This document shows positions 8,695 through 17,282 of a DNA stretch of 64,000 nt, piece after piece. A program made the position numbers and the translations under genes. The notes under the pieces were generated by a model. The model was not told the DNA's origin. It was given only the letters and a program-made list of their open reading frames with translations, and searched no databases. This DNA comes from Veillonellales bacterium (GTDB lineage Bacteria; Bacillota; Negativicutes; JAAYSF01): assembly GCA_039680175.1 (NCBI GenBank), contig JBDKTO010000074.1:124001-188000 (forward strand), given 5' to 3'. How positions within the stretch are numbered: the first letter of the stretch is position 1; the number at the start of each line of letters is the position of its first letter.

Positions 8695-9120
8695 ATGAAA
8701 AAAATAACAGGAAGCTTTTCAGTACTGATCGCCGTATTTTTCCTATGGGGTATTCTGACCCCTGCGACGGCCCTGGCCGCCGCTGTCGGCTGTGTCGACC
8801 GGCAGCAGGTCTTCAGCAGCTACCCCGGCATCCAGGCTCTCATGCAGCAGATTCAGAGCCTGCGGGAAGCGGCGCAAAAGGACTACGACGACCGGGGCAA
8901 GGATCTGCCGGAGGCGGAGCGCAAAGCCCTGAACGACACCATCGCCCGGGAGGAAGCCCAGAAGGAAGACGAGCTGATGAACCCGGTGGGTGACAAAATC
9001 GAAGCGTCCATCAAGGCTGTGGCCGGGGAAAAGGGCTTGACCGTAATCATCGACGCAGGAATTGTGGTCTATGGCGGAGCCGGTATCACCGCCGATGTGA
9101 TCGCTAAAGTAAAGCAATAA
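8695..9120 (+). CDS. Skp/OmpH-like periplasmic chaperone
   Basis: 141 residues. Signal peptide over residues 1-29 (Lys start, hydrophobic core, cut near ALAAA). The mature part is the OmpH pattern: VDRQQVF..YP, a charged helical hairpin (about 45-105), and the end motif VVYGGAGITADVI. Expected role: holding outer-membrane proteins unfolded in the periplasm. It is the first gene after the three stacked cobalamin riboswitches and precedes the very large barrel fusion at 10773, which would need such help. It is a paralog of the protein at 4747, but with GC-richer codons. Confidence 0.9.
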   Translation: MKKITGSFSVLIAVFFLWGILTPATALAAAVGCVDRQQVFSSYPGIQALMQQIQSLREAAQKDYDDRGKDLPEAERKALNDTIAREEAQKEDELMNPVGDKIEASIKAVAGEKGLTVIIDAGIVVYGGAGITADVIAKVKQ

Positions 9121-9211
9121 GCGGCGGCGACAGTATAACCTTAGCCTGTTCGTCCTGCCCGGACGCGGTAACGGCGCCCGGACAGGCTGCGATAGGAATT
9201 CTTCCAAGGAG

Positions 9212-9283
9212 GTGAGTTTTTTTCCCATGGACAGTAAGGAAGAGACCTCAGCAGCCGCCAGGCTGTTGATGGTCGCAAGGTAG
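9212..9283 (+). CDS. Possible small ORF (23 or 18 codons)
   Basis: GTG at 9212 or ATG at 9227, both stopping at TAG 9281-9283. The near-perfect Shine-Dalgarno AAGGAGGTGAG at 9206-9216 overlaps the GTG, so the ATG, 11 nt further on, is the likelier start (18 residues beginning MDSKEETSAAARLL). It is too short to recognise. Such a strong ribosome site 100 nt ahead of the next gene suggests a leader peptide, a small protein, or the remnant of a lost gene. Confidence 0.3.
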   Translation: MSFFPMDSKEETSAAARLLMVAR

Positions 9284-9314
9284 GAAAAACAAAAATTAGG
9301 GAGAGGTGTTTAGA

Positions 9315-10700
9315 ATGGCAAGCTCAACAGTAATCGCGACTTTTTACAATTTCGGAGAGACTTCTTTGGACAAAGGGCGGATACGCTTACTTACTTCTGA
9401 TAGTACTAGCAGCCCGGCATATACTCCGGCACCTGGCAGCGGTACGAGTATTGACAATACGGATCTTATTGCTTTTTATTTCAACGGTGGAAATAACTCA
9501 GGCTTACGAGTTCTGGTAGTGGAAAGAGAGTATGACAGCAGTTATAATCAGTTGCCTTGCTACATTTCCGTATACAATCCAAGCTCTTGGACTGCTACAG
9601 TAGCAAGAGATAACAACTATACTTATAGTGGTACCAGCCAAAAAATACTGAATGTGTATGGTATCCTGTCGCCGAGTGGCGGTACTTTTTACGGCACAGA
9701 CTATTCTACCGGCCGAGTTTTCAAGATGACGCACAGCATCAGCGGTTCTACCGAATCGTTGTCTCTTGCCAGCGATTACTATCCATTTGCGGCGACGGAA
9801 GCAGGCGCATCGGTTTATAGTGTAGCTCTCGCGCTGATTGACAGTTATCTTTATGCCATAGCCCAACAGTATACCAAGTCTGGCTCAGGGACTTCGCCGA
9901 GCGATTACACTTATTATGGCAGCATCATTGCCAAACTCAATCCAGCCAGCTTGGGTACGGCGGTTGCCACTACCGATGATGCGGCTCCGAACGCCTTTGA
10001 TATTCAGGTATATGACGGCAATCTTTATGTAACGGCACTGGGCGGTCCGCAGTGGTATGGCGATCCCGATGATCCGTCAACAATCAAATGGAATTACGAA
10101 TCGCGTATTCAAAAGGTCACGACAAGCCTTGTTGTTACCAATCTTGTCCGTCCGGCGGATGACACGGAAACCGGAAAAACCGATGATAAATTCGACATCC
10201 GCTCCCTGGCGATTCTTTCCGACGGAACGGCCTATATTTTGACCGGCTCCTATGACCAAAATTATTCGATGAACGGCCGTTTCTGGAAAACCACGATGGC
10301 AAAAATTAACGGGTTGAGCGATGGTTTGATAACAGATATTACAATTCCGGTTCCTAGACAAGTTGTACCGCCGATATCTTCGGCGTCTGGCTATTTGTGG
10401 GTAGCCTTGCCGGCGGATGATCTCAGCCGGGCTTGGGGGATGCTGGGTGATAATCTCGGGGTTTACGCAACGTCTCTTTCCGGCAGCACAATTGGTGCTG
10501 CTGCGGCCTCAGGTGGCGGATGGACCGCTGGTACTCCTTCCTTTAACGCTATTTCTCTGGCCGAGCCGGCTACAACATTTGCCAAAGAACTCACTGTGCG
10601 CACCTTGCGCGGCTACGTGCATCCGGTTATGGCCTCCGGCGAGGGTATTCCGACAGAAGAAAGAAAGAAATTTATTCAAGCTCATTTTGAAAAGAAATAA
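9315..10700 (+). CDS. Unknown propeller-like protein without signal peptide
   Basis: 461 residues from ATG 9315, chosen over an in-frame GTG at 9306 because GGGAGAGGTG is then well placed. Not recognised. It has no signal peptide or membrane segment. It is rich in Ser, Thr, Tyr and Gly, with repeated strand-like stretches such as GGTFYGTDYSTGRVFKM, SYLYAIAQQY, DGNLYVTALGG and DGTAYILTGSYD, the kind of pattern seen in beta-propellers. The C-terminus changes to a charged helical tail (TEERKKFIQAHFEKK). It lies between the Skp-like gene and the receptor fusion in the B12-controlled operon. Whether it stays in the cytoplasm or leaves by an unusual route is open. Confidence 0.8.
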   Translation: MASSTVIATFYNFGETSLDKGRIRLLTSDSTSSPAYTPAPGSGTSIDNTDLIAFYFNGGNNSGLRVLVVEREYDSSYNQLPCYISVYNPSSWTATVARDNNYTYSGTSQKILNVYGILSPSGGTFYGTDYSTGRVFKMTHSISGSTESLSLASDYYPFAATEAGASVYSVALALIDSYLYAIAQQYTKSGSGTSPSDYTYYGSIIAKLNPASLGTAVATTDDAAPNAFDIQVYDGNLYVTALGGPQWYGDPDDPSTIKWNYESRIQKVTTSLVVTNLVRPADDTETGKTDDKFDIRSLAILSDGTAYILTGSYDQNYSMNGRFWKTTMAKINGLSDGLITDITIPVPRQVVPPISSASGYLWVALPADDLSRAWGMLGDNLGVYATSLSGSTIGAAAASGGGWTAGTPSFNAISLAEPATTFAKELTVRTLRGYVHPVMASGEGIPTEERKKFIQAHFEKK

Positions 10701-10710
10701 TTGACAGAAC

Positions 10711-10747
10711 TTAGAAGAAGGGGCGGTAACTTCGCCCCTTCTTCTAA
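10711..10747 (+). other. Perfect 15-bp intergenic hairpin
   Basis: TTAGAAGAAGGGGCG (10711-10725) pairs perfectly with 10733-10747 across a 7-nt loop, without a T-run. It probably protects or punctuates mRNA between the 9315 gene and the fusion gene, or attenuates downstream expression. Confidence 0.6.
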
Positions 10748-10772
10748 AGTATGCATCTGGGAGGGTGCCTTT

Positions 10773-13700
10773 TTGCAAAGAAAAAAACAGCGTAAAAAAC
10801 CTATAGCGTGGAGCCTTAGAGCCTGTTCACTGGCGCTTTTGCTTACTACTTCGTATACATTGCCGCTGTATGCGTCTCAAACAGTTAATAATGAAAATGT
10901 TGATAGGACCATGGTCGGGAAAGCGGGGGATACCCACACCATATCCGGTACTGTGACAACCTATGCCACAGACACTCAGGATGGTGATTTAGATGCTGTG
11001 AATATGTATGCGGGCGAATATCAATCTGCCATAACCTTGCTCACCGGCAGTGTCTGGCGTCCGCTTGACGCGGCAGATTCAGCGGTTGTGAATGTTTATT
11101 CCTCCTTTCGAATGGAGTCGGGTTCCATGGTTGATCTGGCCTATAAATACAGCGCGGACAATGGCTATGTCGACAATATAGCGGCAGGATATACAACATG
11201 GCCAGTAGGGAGTACTGTGGGATCTGAGAAGGCTCCTTACCGTCAAATGAATATCACAAACGGCAAGTTTGGCGATGATCTTACCTTCCGCATCAATCTG
11301 GGCACACACCTTTCCACGCTTAACCCAGCAGGGACAAAATATGTTTACCGGGGTGGCTGTAGCGATTCCGTTACCCTGAAGAATCCAAGCCATATTGACG
11401 GTGTAACAACTTCGAATATTAAACTGGAATATGTACTGAATAAAAATTTTGCGGCAGGCTACAATTCAAATTTCTCCTGGTCAACTGTCGCCGATACAAC
11501 GCTTAAAGGCGAAGTTGCCAATGTTTTTGGTATTACGAATGCTACCAAGAATCAAAGCCTAATGGACTCATTCCAAGTTACCGGGGAGGCAACCAATCAA
11601 GTTGACGGCGCTCTCAATAAGTATGATATTTCTACGGAACTGGTACAAACAACCAGTACTGCTAAAAGTAAATATTACAGTGTTACTTGGACAGCGCAAA
11701 AATCAAACTCTCTTTCCCAGGGAGCTTACTCTACCGCCAATGCAGCCCTTGCGACCCGCAATTTATGGCGGATTGAGGACGGCCTGTTCTGGAAGCGCGG
11801 CGACGACCGGCGGTTTGCCAACCGCGGCATTGCCAAGGACGATTTCAGTGACCGGGAAGGCGTGTGGACCAATACCTGGCGGGGAAAATACACTTATGAC
11901 GGCGTGCAGAACTCCAGCTTTGGCCAGATGTACAGCGGCATCCAGGTCGGCTATGACAAGCTGCGGGACCGGGAACTGCTGGGCGGCAAGGTCTATACCG
12001 GACTGTTTTTCAGCAAAATGACCGCCGATGCTGATTTCAACGCCCAGAATACCGGCGGCGCTGCCTACAACAGCGGCAAAGGCGATCTGGACAGCACCGG
12101 CCTCGGCGCTTATATGCTCTGGGAAGGCAAAAAAGGACACTATCTGGATGCCATGGTGCGCTGGAGCAAAATCGACAATGGCTATACGTATACCGATTCC
12201 TTCGGCGACAGCTACCGGAAGGATTTTGACGCCAAAACCTACGGCATCGGCGCCCGTTACGGTTTGCGCATTGATAAAGGCAACGGCTGGTTTATGGAAC
12301 CGCAGGTCGGCCTTTCCTACGGCATAATGCGCTCCTTTAATTTCCGTATGGACAACAGTTTAAAGTATTCCCAGGACCAGATGGACATGCTGATCGGCCG
12401 CGCCGGACTGTCCGTCGGCAAGAGCTACGGGCAGGGCGATCACACTGGCGAAGCGTATCTCAAGCTGACCGCCAATCATGACTTCATGGACGGCGGCAAC
12501 GCCATGATGTACGCCATGCAGAACAGTACAAATCCAAGCCTGAATGACGTCGTTCTGGCCTCGCAAAAGGTGGACACCCTGGCCGGCAAGGACACCTGGT
12601 ATGACGTGACGCTGGGCAGCAATTTCAAGCTGGGCGACAGCCGGGACGGCTGGCTGGAAGCCAATAAATCTTTCAGCGGCAAGGTCAACACCGACTGGCA
12701 GATTAACGGCGGTGTCGCCTGGCATTGGGGCGGTCCATCCAAAGTCAAAAAGGCGGCAGCGGTGAATACGGCTGTGCAGAGTCCGCTTGCGGACACCGCG
12801 AAGGAAGGCGCTGCCGTTGACAAAGGTGCAACCCCCAATTTGCCTGAGGGCAATGGTTCAGCGCCGCAGACGAATGCAGCCAACGGTGATAATGGCAATA
12901 TGAACATTGCCGGCGCGGCTGAACCCATATCGCCCGGCGGCACCAATGCCACCGGGACAGCCGGTACGCTGCCGCCGGGCAGTACGGGTGAGTTTACGTT
13001 CGCTCCGGTAGTGGTCGAAGCCGCCCGGCCGGACTGGGAGAAAAAACTCTCGCCGGGAACGGTCTCCGTCATTGAGGTGCCGAAATACGCCGGCGAGCAT
13101 AAGACATTGGCCGATCTGCTGCAAACGGTGCCCGGCGTTTATATCGACCGGATCTCCGGCGGCGGCACCGGCCATTATTCGACGGTGCGGGTGCGCGGCT
13201 CCTCGGCCAGCGAGGTCAATATCTACATGGACGGCGTTTTAGTGAATACCGGCAGCGAGCAGGCGGTCAACCTGGAAAACCTCAATATCGACAATGTGGA
13301 GCGCATCGAAGTCTATCGCGGCTATATCCCGGCCCGGTTTGCCGGGGCGGCCATGGGCGGTGCGATCAACATCGTGACGAAAAAACCGGATAAAACCGGC
13401 GGCAAGGTCAGCTGCGGCCTGCGGTCCTTCGGCGGCCAGAAATACAATTTGGAGACGACCGCTCCGGCCGGCGACGGCAGCCTGCTGCTGGCGGTTAACC
13501 GTGACCAGGCCAAAGGAGATTTTAAATATAATAAAATTGTGGATACGTATGATGTCATAAAATGGGGAATTGTAAATGGAAAGCAAGTTCCAGTAGAAAC
13601 CTATCCGCTGACACGCTGGCGCCAGAACAACGGCTATGAGGATAACAACATCCTGGCCAAATGGCAGGATAAAAACTGGTTTGTGAAGCTGAACTATATC

Positions 13701-15095
13701 AATAATAAGACCCATACGCCGGGCAGCGTGAACGGCTACCTGATCGATGTGCCGGACAGTATGCTGCCGCCAGAGATCACAACTGCTAGTAAAGCGTTGC
13801 GTGCCGGCACGATTGATACGGAGAAAACCGAGCTGTCCTTCGGCCGCCGCCAGCAAAGCGGCAATGTGGAATGGGGTTGGAAGCTGGATGCCATTCACCA
13901 GAATAAAGACGCGTTATATTTGCGGTACGATAACGGCAACAGGGACATTGCCTTTGGAACCAATACCTTCCGCAACAATACCTATAACGCATCCGTTGAC
14001 GGCACCTGGAAGATGGGGGAAAGCCACCTGCTGGAATTCCTGGCCACCGCCAGCAAGGAAACCATGAAGGTGCGCTTTACCGCCGACGATGCCTGGAGCA
14101 CGAACTGGGGCAAGAAATTTGAGCAGTATTTCCTGCCGAAATACAATATGAGCAATTACTACCTCCAGCTCCAGGATACGATGAAACTGGACGATGCCGG
14201 CAGTCTGACCTTTACGCCCCTGGTGCGGGCCCAAAAATCCGATATCGGCATTGACGTGAAAGAAGGCGAAGGCTGGCTGTACAGCTATAACCTGGGCCTG
14301 AAGAAAAAGTGGAATGATCAATGGACCACCTGGGCCACCTATGGTACTTATAACAAACTGCCGAGTTGGTATGAACTGTTTGGCGATGGTGTCAATCTTG
14401 TGTCAAAATGGCATGAATATAACAGCATCGCTGAATGGAGTCCGGAAACGTCTGCGGAGCATGGGAAAAATTGGGATGTATCCGTTAACCGGACCGGAAA
14501 GATGTTCGGATCGGACAGCGATACCACCCTGACGTATTTCCACCGCAACTCGGAAAATCTGATGACGACTATGTTTAACCCCCTATACGGGGCAACCTGG
14601 TATGCGAATTACGGTGCCGGAAAGATTCAGGGGGTCGAGCTTAGCAGCAAAATGCATTGGGAAAAATTTGACTTTACGCTAAGCACGACATGGCAGGATT
14701 CTCTTACTACGAAAGGATATACCGCTTATGCGAATATGAGCATGACCAGCTGGCAGGGGCAGCCCTTCCCCTGGACGCCGGAGTGGACGGTCAACGCTCG
14801 TCTGGATTACCGTTTCCCCGGCAATAAGTTCAGCGTCTTCGGTGAATACAACTGGACGGATGAGCTAAGCTGGTACAATGGTTCGGGTTCAAGGTACTAC
14901 TATGAAGCCATGGGGCTCTTCAATATCGGTATGAAGTATTCATTCAATAAGCAGTATAAACTGATTGCCGGTGTGAATGACATCGCCAACAAGGGGCCGA
15001 AACAATGTGTTGTTTACAGTGACAGCAATAGAAAAAATGTTGCCTATCCGCAGCAGGGCCGTACCTATTATATGACGGTGGAATATACATTCTGA
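10773..15095 (+). CDS. Two-barrel fusion: autotransporter plus TonB-dependent receptor
   Basis: 1440 residues from TTG 10773; GGGAGGGTG lies 6 nt upstream, and starting further up would put a hairpin inside the gene. Order: signal peptide (about 1-37, KKQRKK then a hydrophobic core); passenger (about 38-330); a complete autotransporter barrel (about 335-655, ending GGVAWHWGG); a 90-residue Ala/Gly/Pro/Asn linker; a TonB-box-like stretch (FAPVVVEA, about 745); a plug domain with VRVRGSSASEVNIYMDG and MGGAINIVTKKP; and a roughly 550-residue receptor barrel ending in an aromatic strand (YYMTVEYTF). The frame is continuous. An autotransporter barrel ends in the periplasm, so the linker and TonB box would be correctly placed. 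Cobalamin riboswitch control suggests corrinoid or cobalt capture. I know of no standard family with this architecture. Confidence 0.9.
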   Translation: MQRKKQRKKPIAWSLRACSLALLLTTSYTLPLYASQTVNNENVDRTMVGKAGDTHTISGTVTTYATDTQDGDLDAVNMYAGEYQSAITLLTGSVWRPLDAADSAVVNVYSSFRMESGSMVDLAYKYSADNGYVDNIAAGYTTWPVGSTVGSEKAPYRQMNITNGKFGDDLTFRINLGTHLSTLNPAGTKYVYRGGCSDSVTLKNPSHIDGVTTSNIKLEYVLNKNFAAGYNSNFSWSTVADTTLKGEVANVFGITNATKNQSLMDSFQVTGEATNQVDGALNKYDISTELVQTTSTAKSKYYSVTWTAQKSNSLSQGAYSTANAALATRNLWRIEDGLFWKRGDDRRFANRGIAKDDFSDREGVWTNTWRGKYTYDGVQNSSFGQMYSGIQVGYDKLRDRELLGGKVYTGLFFSKMTADADFNAQNTGGAAYNSGKGDLDSTGLGAYMLWEGKKGHYLDAMVRWSKIDNGYTYTDSFGDSYRKDFDAKTYGIGARYGLRIDKGNGWFMEPQVGLSYGIMRSFNFRMDNSLKYSQDQMDMLIGRAGLSVGKSYGQGDHTGEAYLKLTANHDFMDGGNAMMYAMQNSTNPSLNDVVLASQKVDTLAGKDTWYDVTLGSNFKLGDSRDGWLEANKSFSGKVNTDWQINGGVAWHWGGPSKVKKAAAVNTAVQSPLADTAKEGAAVDKGATPNLPEGNGSAPQTNAANGDNGNMNIAGAAEPISPGGTNATGTAGTLPPGSTGEFTFAPVVVEAARPDWEKKLSPGTVSVIEVPKYAGEHKTLADLLQTVPGVYIDRISGGGTGHYSTVRVRGSSASEVNIYMDGVLVNTGSEQAVNLENLNIDNVERIEVYRGYIPARFAGAAMGGAINIVTKKPDKTGGKVSCGLRSFGGQKYNLETTAPAGDGSLLLAVNRDQAKGDFKYNKIVDTYDVIKWGIVNGKQVPVETYPLTRWRQNNGYEDNNILAKWQDKNWFVKLNYINNKTHTPGSVNGYLIDVPDSMLPPEITTASKALRAGTIDTEKTELSFGRRQQSGNVEWGWKLDAIHQNKDALYLRYDNGNRDIAFGTNTFRNNTYNASVDGTWKMGESHLLEFLATASKETMKVRFTADDAWSTNWGKKFEQYFLPKYNMSNYYLQLQDTMKLDDAGSLTFTPLVRAQKSDIGIDVKEGEGWLYSYNLGLKKKWNDQWTTWATYGTYNKLPSWYELFGDGVNLVSKWHEYNSIAEWSPETSAEHGKNWDVSVNRTGKMFGSDSDTTLTYFHRNSENLMTTMFNPLYGATWYANYGAGKIQGVELSSKMHWEKFDFTLSTTWQDSLTTKGYTAYANMSMTSWQGQPFPWTPEWTVNARLDYRFPGNKFSVFGEYNWTDELSWYNGSGSRYYYEAMGLFNIGMKYSFNKQYKLIAGVNDIANKGPKQCVVYSDSNRKNVAYPQQGRTYYMTVEYTF

Positions 15096-15102
15096 TGATG
15101 GC

Positions 15103-15134
15103 GCCGGGCGGCTGTTGTGTATCCGCCGCCCGGC
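15103..15134 (+). other. Perfect GC hairpin after the fusion gene
   Basis: GCCGGGCGGC (15103-15112) pairs with GCCGCCCGGC (15125-15134), 12-nt loop, no T-run. Likely an mRNA stability or partial termination element inside the operon. Confidence 0.55.
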
Positions 15135-15160
15135 CCAGAATCACTAAGGAGCGACTAAGG

Positions 15161-15754
15161 ATGGATGGGAAACGTAAGTTGTTGATTCTTAAACTGGACC
15201 TTATCGACAGTATGCGGGAAATCGATGCGATCCGGCAAGCAGTTGCGCAGAAAGCCGCTGGTTTGGTAGAAGTGCGTGCTGTCGGCTGCGAAAAACCCGA
15301 GGACATCATAACTGCCGTTGCCGATGACCAGCCGGACTGGGTCCATATCGTCGGCCGCAGCAATGACGAAGCACTGATTTTTTCCGGCGGCAAAAGCGGG
15401 GAAAGTCAGTTTGACCGCATTCGTTTGCTGAAACATTTGCGCCGGGCGGTGCCGGGTCTTGCCTTGCTTACGCTGAACAGCAAGCTGGACAACCGGGATT
15501 TGGGCAATATGGGGCAGCTCCGGACCGTGATCGGCATGCAAGACGGCTACAATCCTTTAGCTTCCCGCCAGTTCATGCCCCGCTTTTACGCCAATATCTG
15601 TCTGGGAATGCCGCTGGCACCGGCCGCAAAAACCGCTATTGAAGGGATGCAGCCGGAAGTGGTTCAGCATGGCGGCATGCCGTCCATGTGCTTCAGCCGC
15701 AGCATTGACCCGGAAACCTTTCTATTTTTGCCAAGAGAAACGGCAGTGAATTAG
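15161..15754 (+). CDS. CHAT-like (caspase-fold) protein with degenerate catalytic sites
   Basis: 197 residues from ATG 15161, chosen for the AAGGAG site 8 nt upstream; an in-frame ATG at 15095 overlaps the fusion stop. No signal peptide. The layout follows single-domain CHAT proteins: KLLILKLDL strand, then WVHIVGRS (61-67) where active members have H-x-x-G-H-G, ALLTLNSK (101-108) where they have L-N-A-C, then VIGMQDG, a helix with FYANICLGMPL, and a short tail. The second His is Arg66 and the Cys position is Lys108, so it should lack protease activity. Perhaps it acts as a sensor or scaffold. The fold assignment is by eye and moderately sure; the degeneracy holds only if it is right. It neighbours a papain-like protease gene. 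Confidence 0.55.
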   Translation: MDGKRKLLILKLDLIDSMREIDAIRQAVAQKAAGLVEVRAVGCEKPEDIITAVADDQPDWVHIVGRSNDEALIFSGGKSGESQFDRIRLLKHLRRAVPGLALLTLNSKLDNRDLGNMGQLRTVIGMQDGYNPLASRQFMPRFYANICLGMPLAPAAKTAIEGMQPEVVQHGGMPSMCFSRSIDPETFLFLPRETAVN

Positions 15755-15787
15755 CAGCGGGCTTGCCGCCTGGCGGCAGGCCATGGG

Positions 15788-15819
15788 ATGACAGGCCCGG
15801 CAACCACCGGGCCTGTCAT
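15788..15819 (+). terminator. Perfect 13-bp hairpin after the CHAT-like gene
   Basis: 15788-15800 pairs with 15807-15819 across a 6-nt loop, followed by ATATTTCT. Weak T-run: partial terminator or RNA-processing hairpin. Confidence 0.6.
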
Positions 15820-15891
15820 ATATTTCTGCCTGCCCGGCAGAGTGATTTACGGTCTAAGCAATATTTTTAACAGAAGAGGAGCAATGACCCG

Positions 15892-16347
15892 ATGGAAAAT
15901 GGCAATATAAAAGCAAACAAGTTTCAGGAATTTTTAACAGCCGGTCGGCTTACCTGCTTTGGCGTACAGGAAATGAACGACGCGGTGCATACCGTACTCT
16001 TTCGCACCAATCTGGAGGTCGGCGGCCAGCAGCTGCCGGTCTTGTTCGTTACCGACGACAGCCTGTATGCGACGATCCAGGTGCGGGTCGTGCCGGCGGC
16101 CGTCCGGGACGGGAACAGCCACAGCGTCCTCACCTTTGTCAATGAACGGAACCGGACCTATAAGAACTTCAAGTATTTTATCGGCGAGGATAATTCCCTG
16201 ATTTTGGATGTCTGTCTGACGGCTGAGCCGGAACAATTCGAACCGCAGCTTGTCAGTCTGACGCTTGACATCATCCTGCGGCACCTGACGGACGAATACC
16301 CGGTGATCATGCGTACAATCTGGGCCGGGGAAATCCCGCAGAGCTGA
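15892..16347 (+). CDS. YbjN-like (type III secretion chaperone-like) small protein
   Basis: 151 residues, no signal peptide. The AGAGGAGC site about 9 nt upstream supports ATG 15892. It is a paralog of the protein at 5264, sharing VLFRTNLEVGGQQLPVLFV..DSLYATIQVR, the VNERNRTYKNFKY segment and the YPVIMRTIW tail. It ends 18 nt before the papain-like gene, so the two are probably co-translated. By fold analogy it may bind a partner polypeptide, with the protease or the surface proteins as candidates; this is inference. Confidence 0.6.
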   Translation: MENGNIKANKFQEFLTAGRLTCFGVQEMNDAVHTVLFRTNLEVGGQQLPVLFVTDDSLYATIQVRVVPAAVRDGNSHSVLTFVNERNRTYKNFKYFIGEDNSLILDVCLTAEPEQFEPQLVSLTLDIILRHLTDEYPVIMRTIWAGEIPQS

Positions 16348-16365
16348 AAAAATGGAGGTATTGCG

Positions 16366-17262
16366 ATGAAGCAGCATGTCATTCTTTCCGACAACAGAAA
16401 GGTAGGGACCGGCTGGCGGCCGCCCCTGCCGGATTTGCGCGACTATAACGAGTGTCATCCCAAGCTGCAGGAAGCCATAAAGAAGCTGGGGATCGATCCG
16501 GATGCCCCTTTGCCGGCCAAGACCGACCTGCGCCAGTGGTGCTCCCCCGTTCAGGACTAGGGGCAGCTGGGCGCCTGTACCGCCCACGCGGCGGCGGGCA
16601 TTGTCGAATATTTCGAGAATCGCTCCTTTTCCCGGACTGTGACCGCCTCGCGGCTGTTCATCTACAAGAATGCCCGCAGCCTGGAGGGCGCGGCCGGCGA
16701 CAGCGGCACGTACATCCGGGATACCATGGGGGCGCTGGCCCTCTGCGGCGTGCCGCCGGAAAAATACTGGCCCTATACCGACAAAGACCCGGATTTTGAT
16801 AAGGAACCGACCGCCTTCGTCTATGCCATCGCCGACAATTATGAGGCGCTGCAGTATTTCCGCCATGACGCCGCCAGCGTCAATCCAACGCCGGCCGATG
16901 TGCTGGCGAGCGTGAAAAAGTATCTGGCTGCCGGTGTGCCGTCCATGTTCGGCTTTTACGGCTTCAACTCCATGGACGCATCCGATGTTCCCGGCGGCAT
17001 TCCCGCCCCCGGCCCGGACGAGCAAGCCAGCTGGGGCCACGCCGTGGCCGCTTTCGGCTATGACGACGCACTCAAGATCAAAAATACCCAGTATAACCGG
17101 GAAACCACCGGCGCCCTCCTTATCCGCAACTCCTGGGGCAGCGATTGGGGCGACCATGGGTACGGCTGGCTGCCCTATGAATACGTTCTGAACAAGCTGG
17201 CCACGGATTTCTGGTCGCTTTTAAACATGGACTGGGTCGCCGCCGACCAGTTCGGCGTGTAG
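16366..17262 (+). pseudogene. Papain-family (C1A) protease frame cut by an in-frame TAG
   Basis: ATG 16366 after GGAGG. The frame reads 64 codons, meets TAG at 16558-16560, then continues cleanly to the normal stop at 17262. The TAG occupies codon 65 in the context PVQD-stop-GQLGACTAHA; papain-like enzymes have the oxyanion-hole Gln here, six residues before the catalytic Cys (codon 71). One C-to-T change would turn CAG into TAG. Downstream the catalytic His (WGHAVAAFGYD, codon 225) and Asn (IRNSWGSDWG, codon 255) are intact, so decay, if any, is recent. No signal peptide or usual propeptide is seen. Options: a fresh nonsense mutation, a sequencing error, or readthrough. Restart at GTG 16639 would lose the Cys. 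TAG also ends this gene and the 15161 gene, so general recoding is unlikely. Confidence 0.85.
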
Positions 17263-17282
17263 AGAACCGAGGAGGGATAAGC

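Noticed and set aside
10701-10772. Longer N-terminus of the fusion protein
   Set aside because: It would include a perfect 15-bp hairpin and put 24 residues before the signal peptide; TTG 10773 has a good ribosome site.
12476-13072. 198-codon minus-strand frame
   Set aside because: Antisense shadow of the fusion gene linker; no start signals and no recognisable features.
16558-16560. Pyrrolysine insertion at the protease TAG
   Set aside because: The position is an invariant Gln in this family, TAG is a normal stop in neighbouring genes and no pyl genes are in the window, so a Gln-codon mutation or Gln readthrough is likelier; not fully excluded.
15934-17157. 407-codon minus-strand frame opposite the YbjN-like and protease genes
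   Set aside because: Its length comes from GC-rich coding in the opposite strand. The + strand reading has catalytic motifs and ribosome sites; the minus reading has none.
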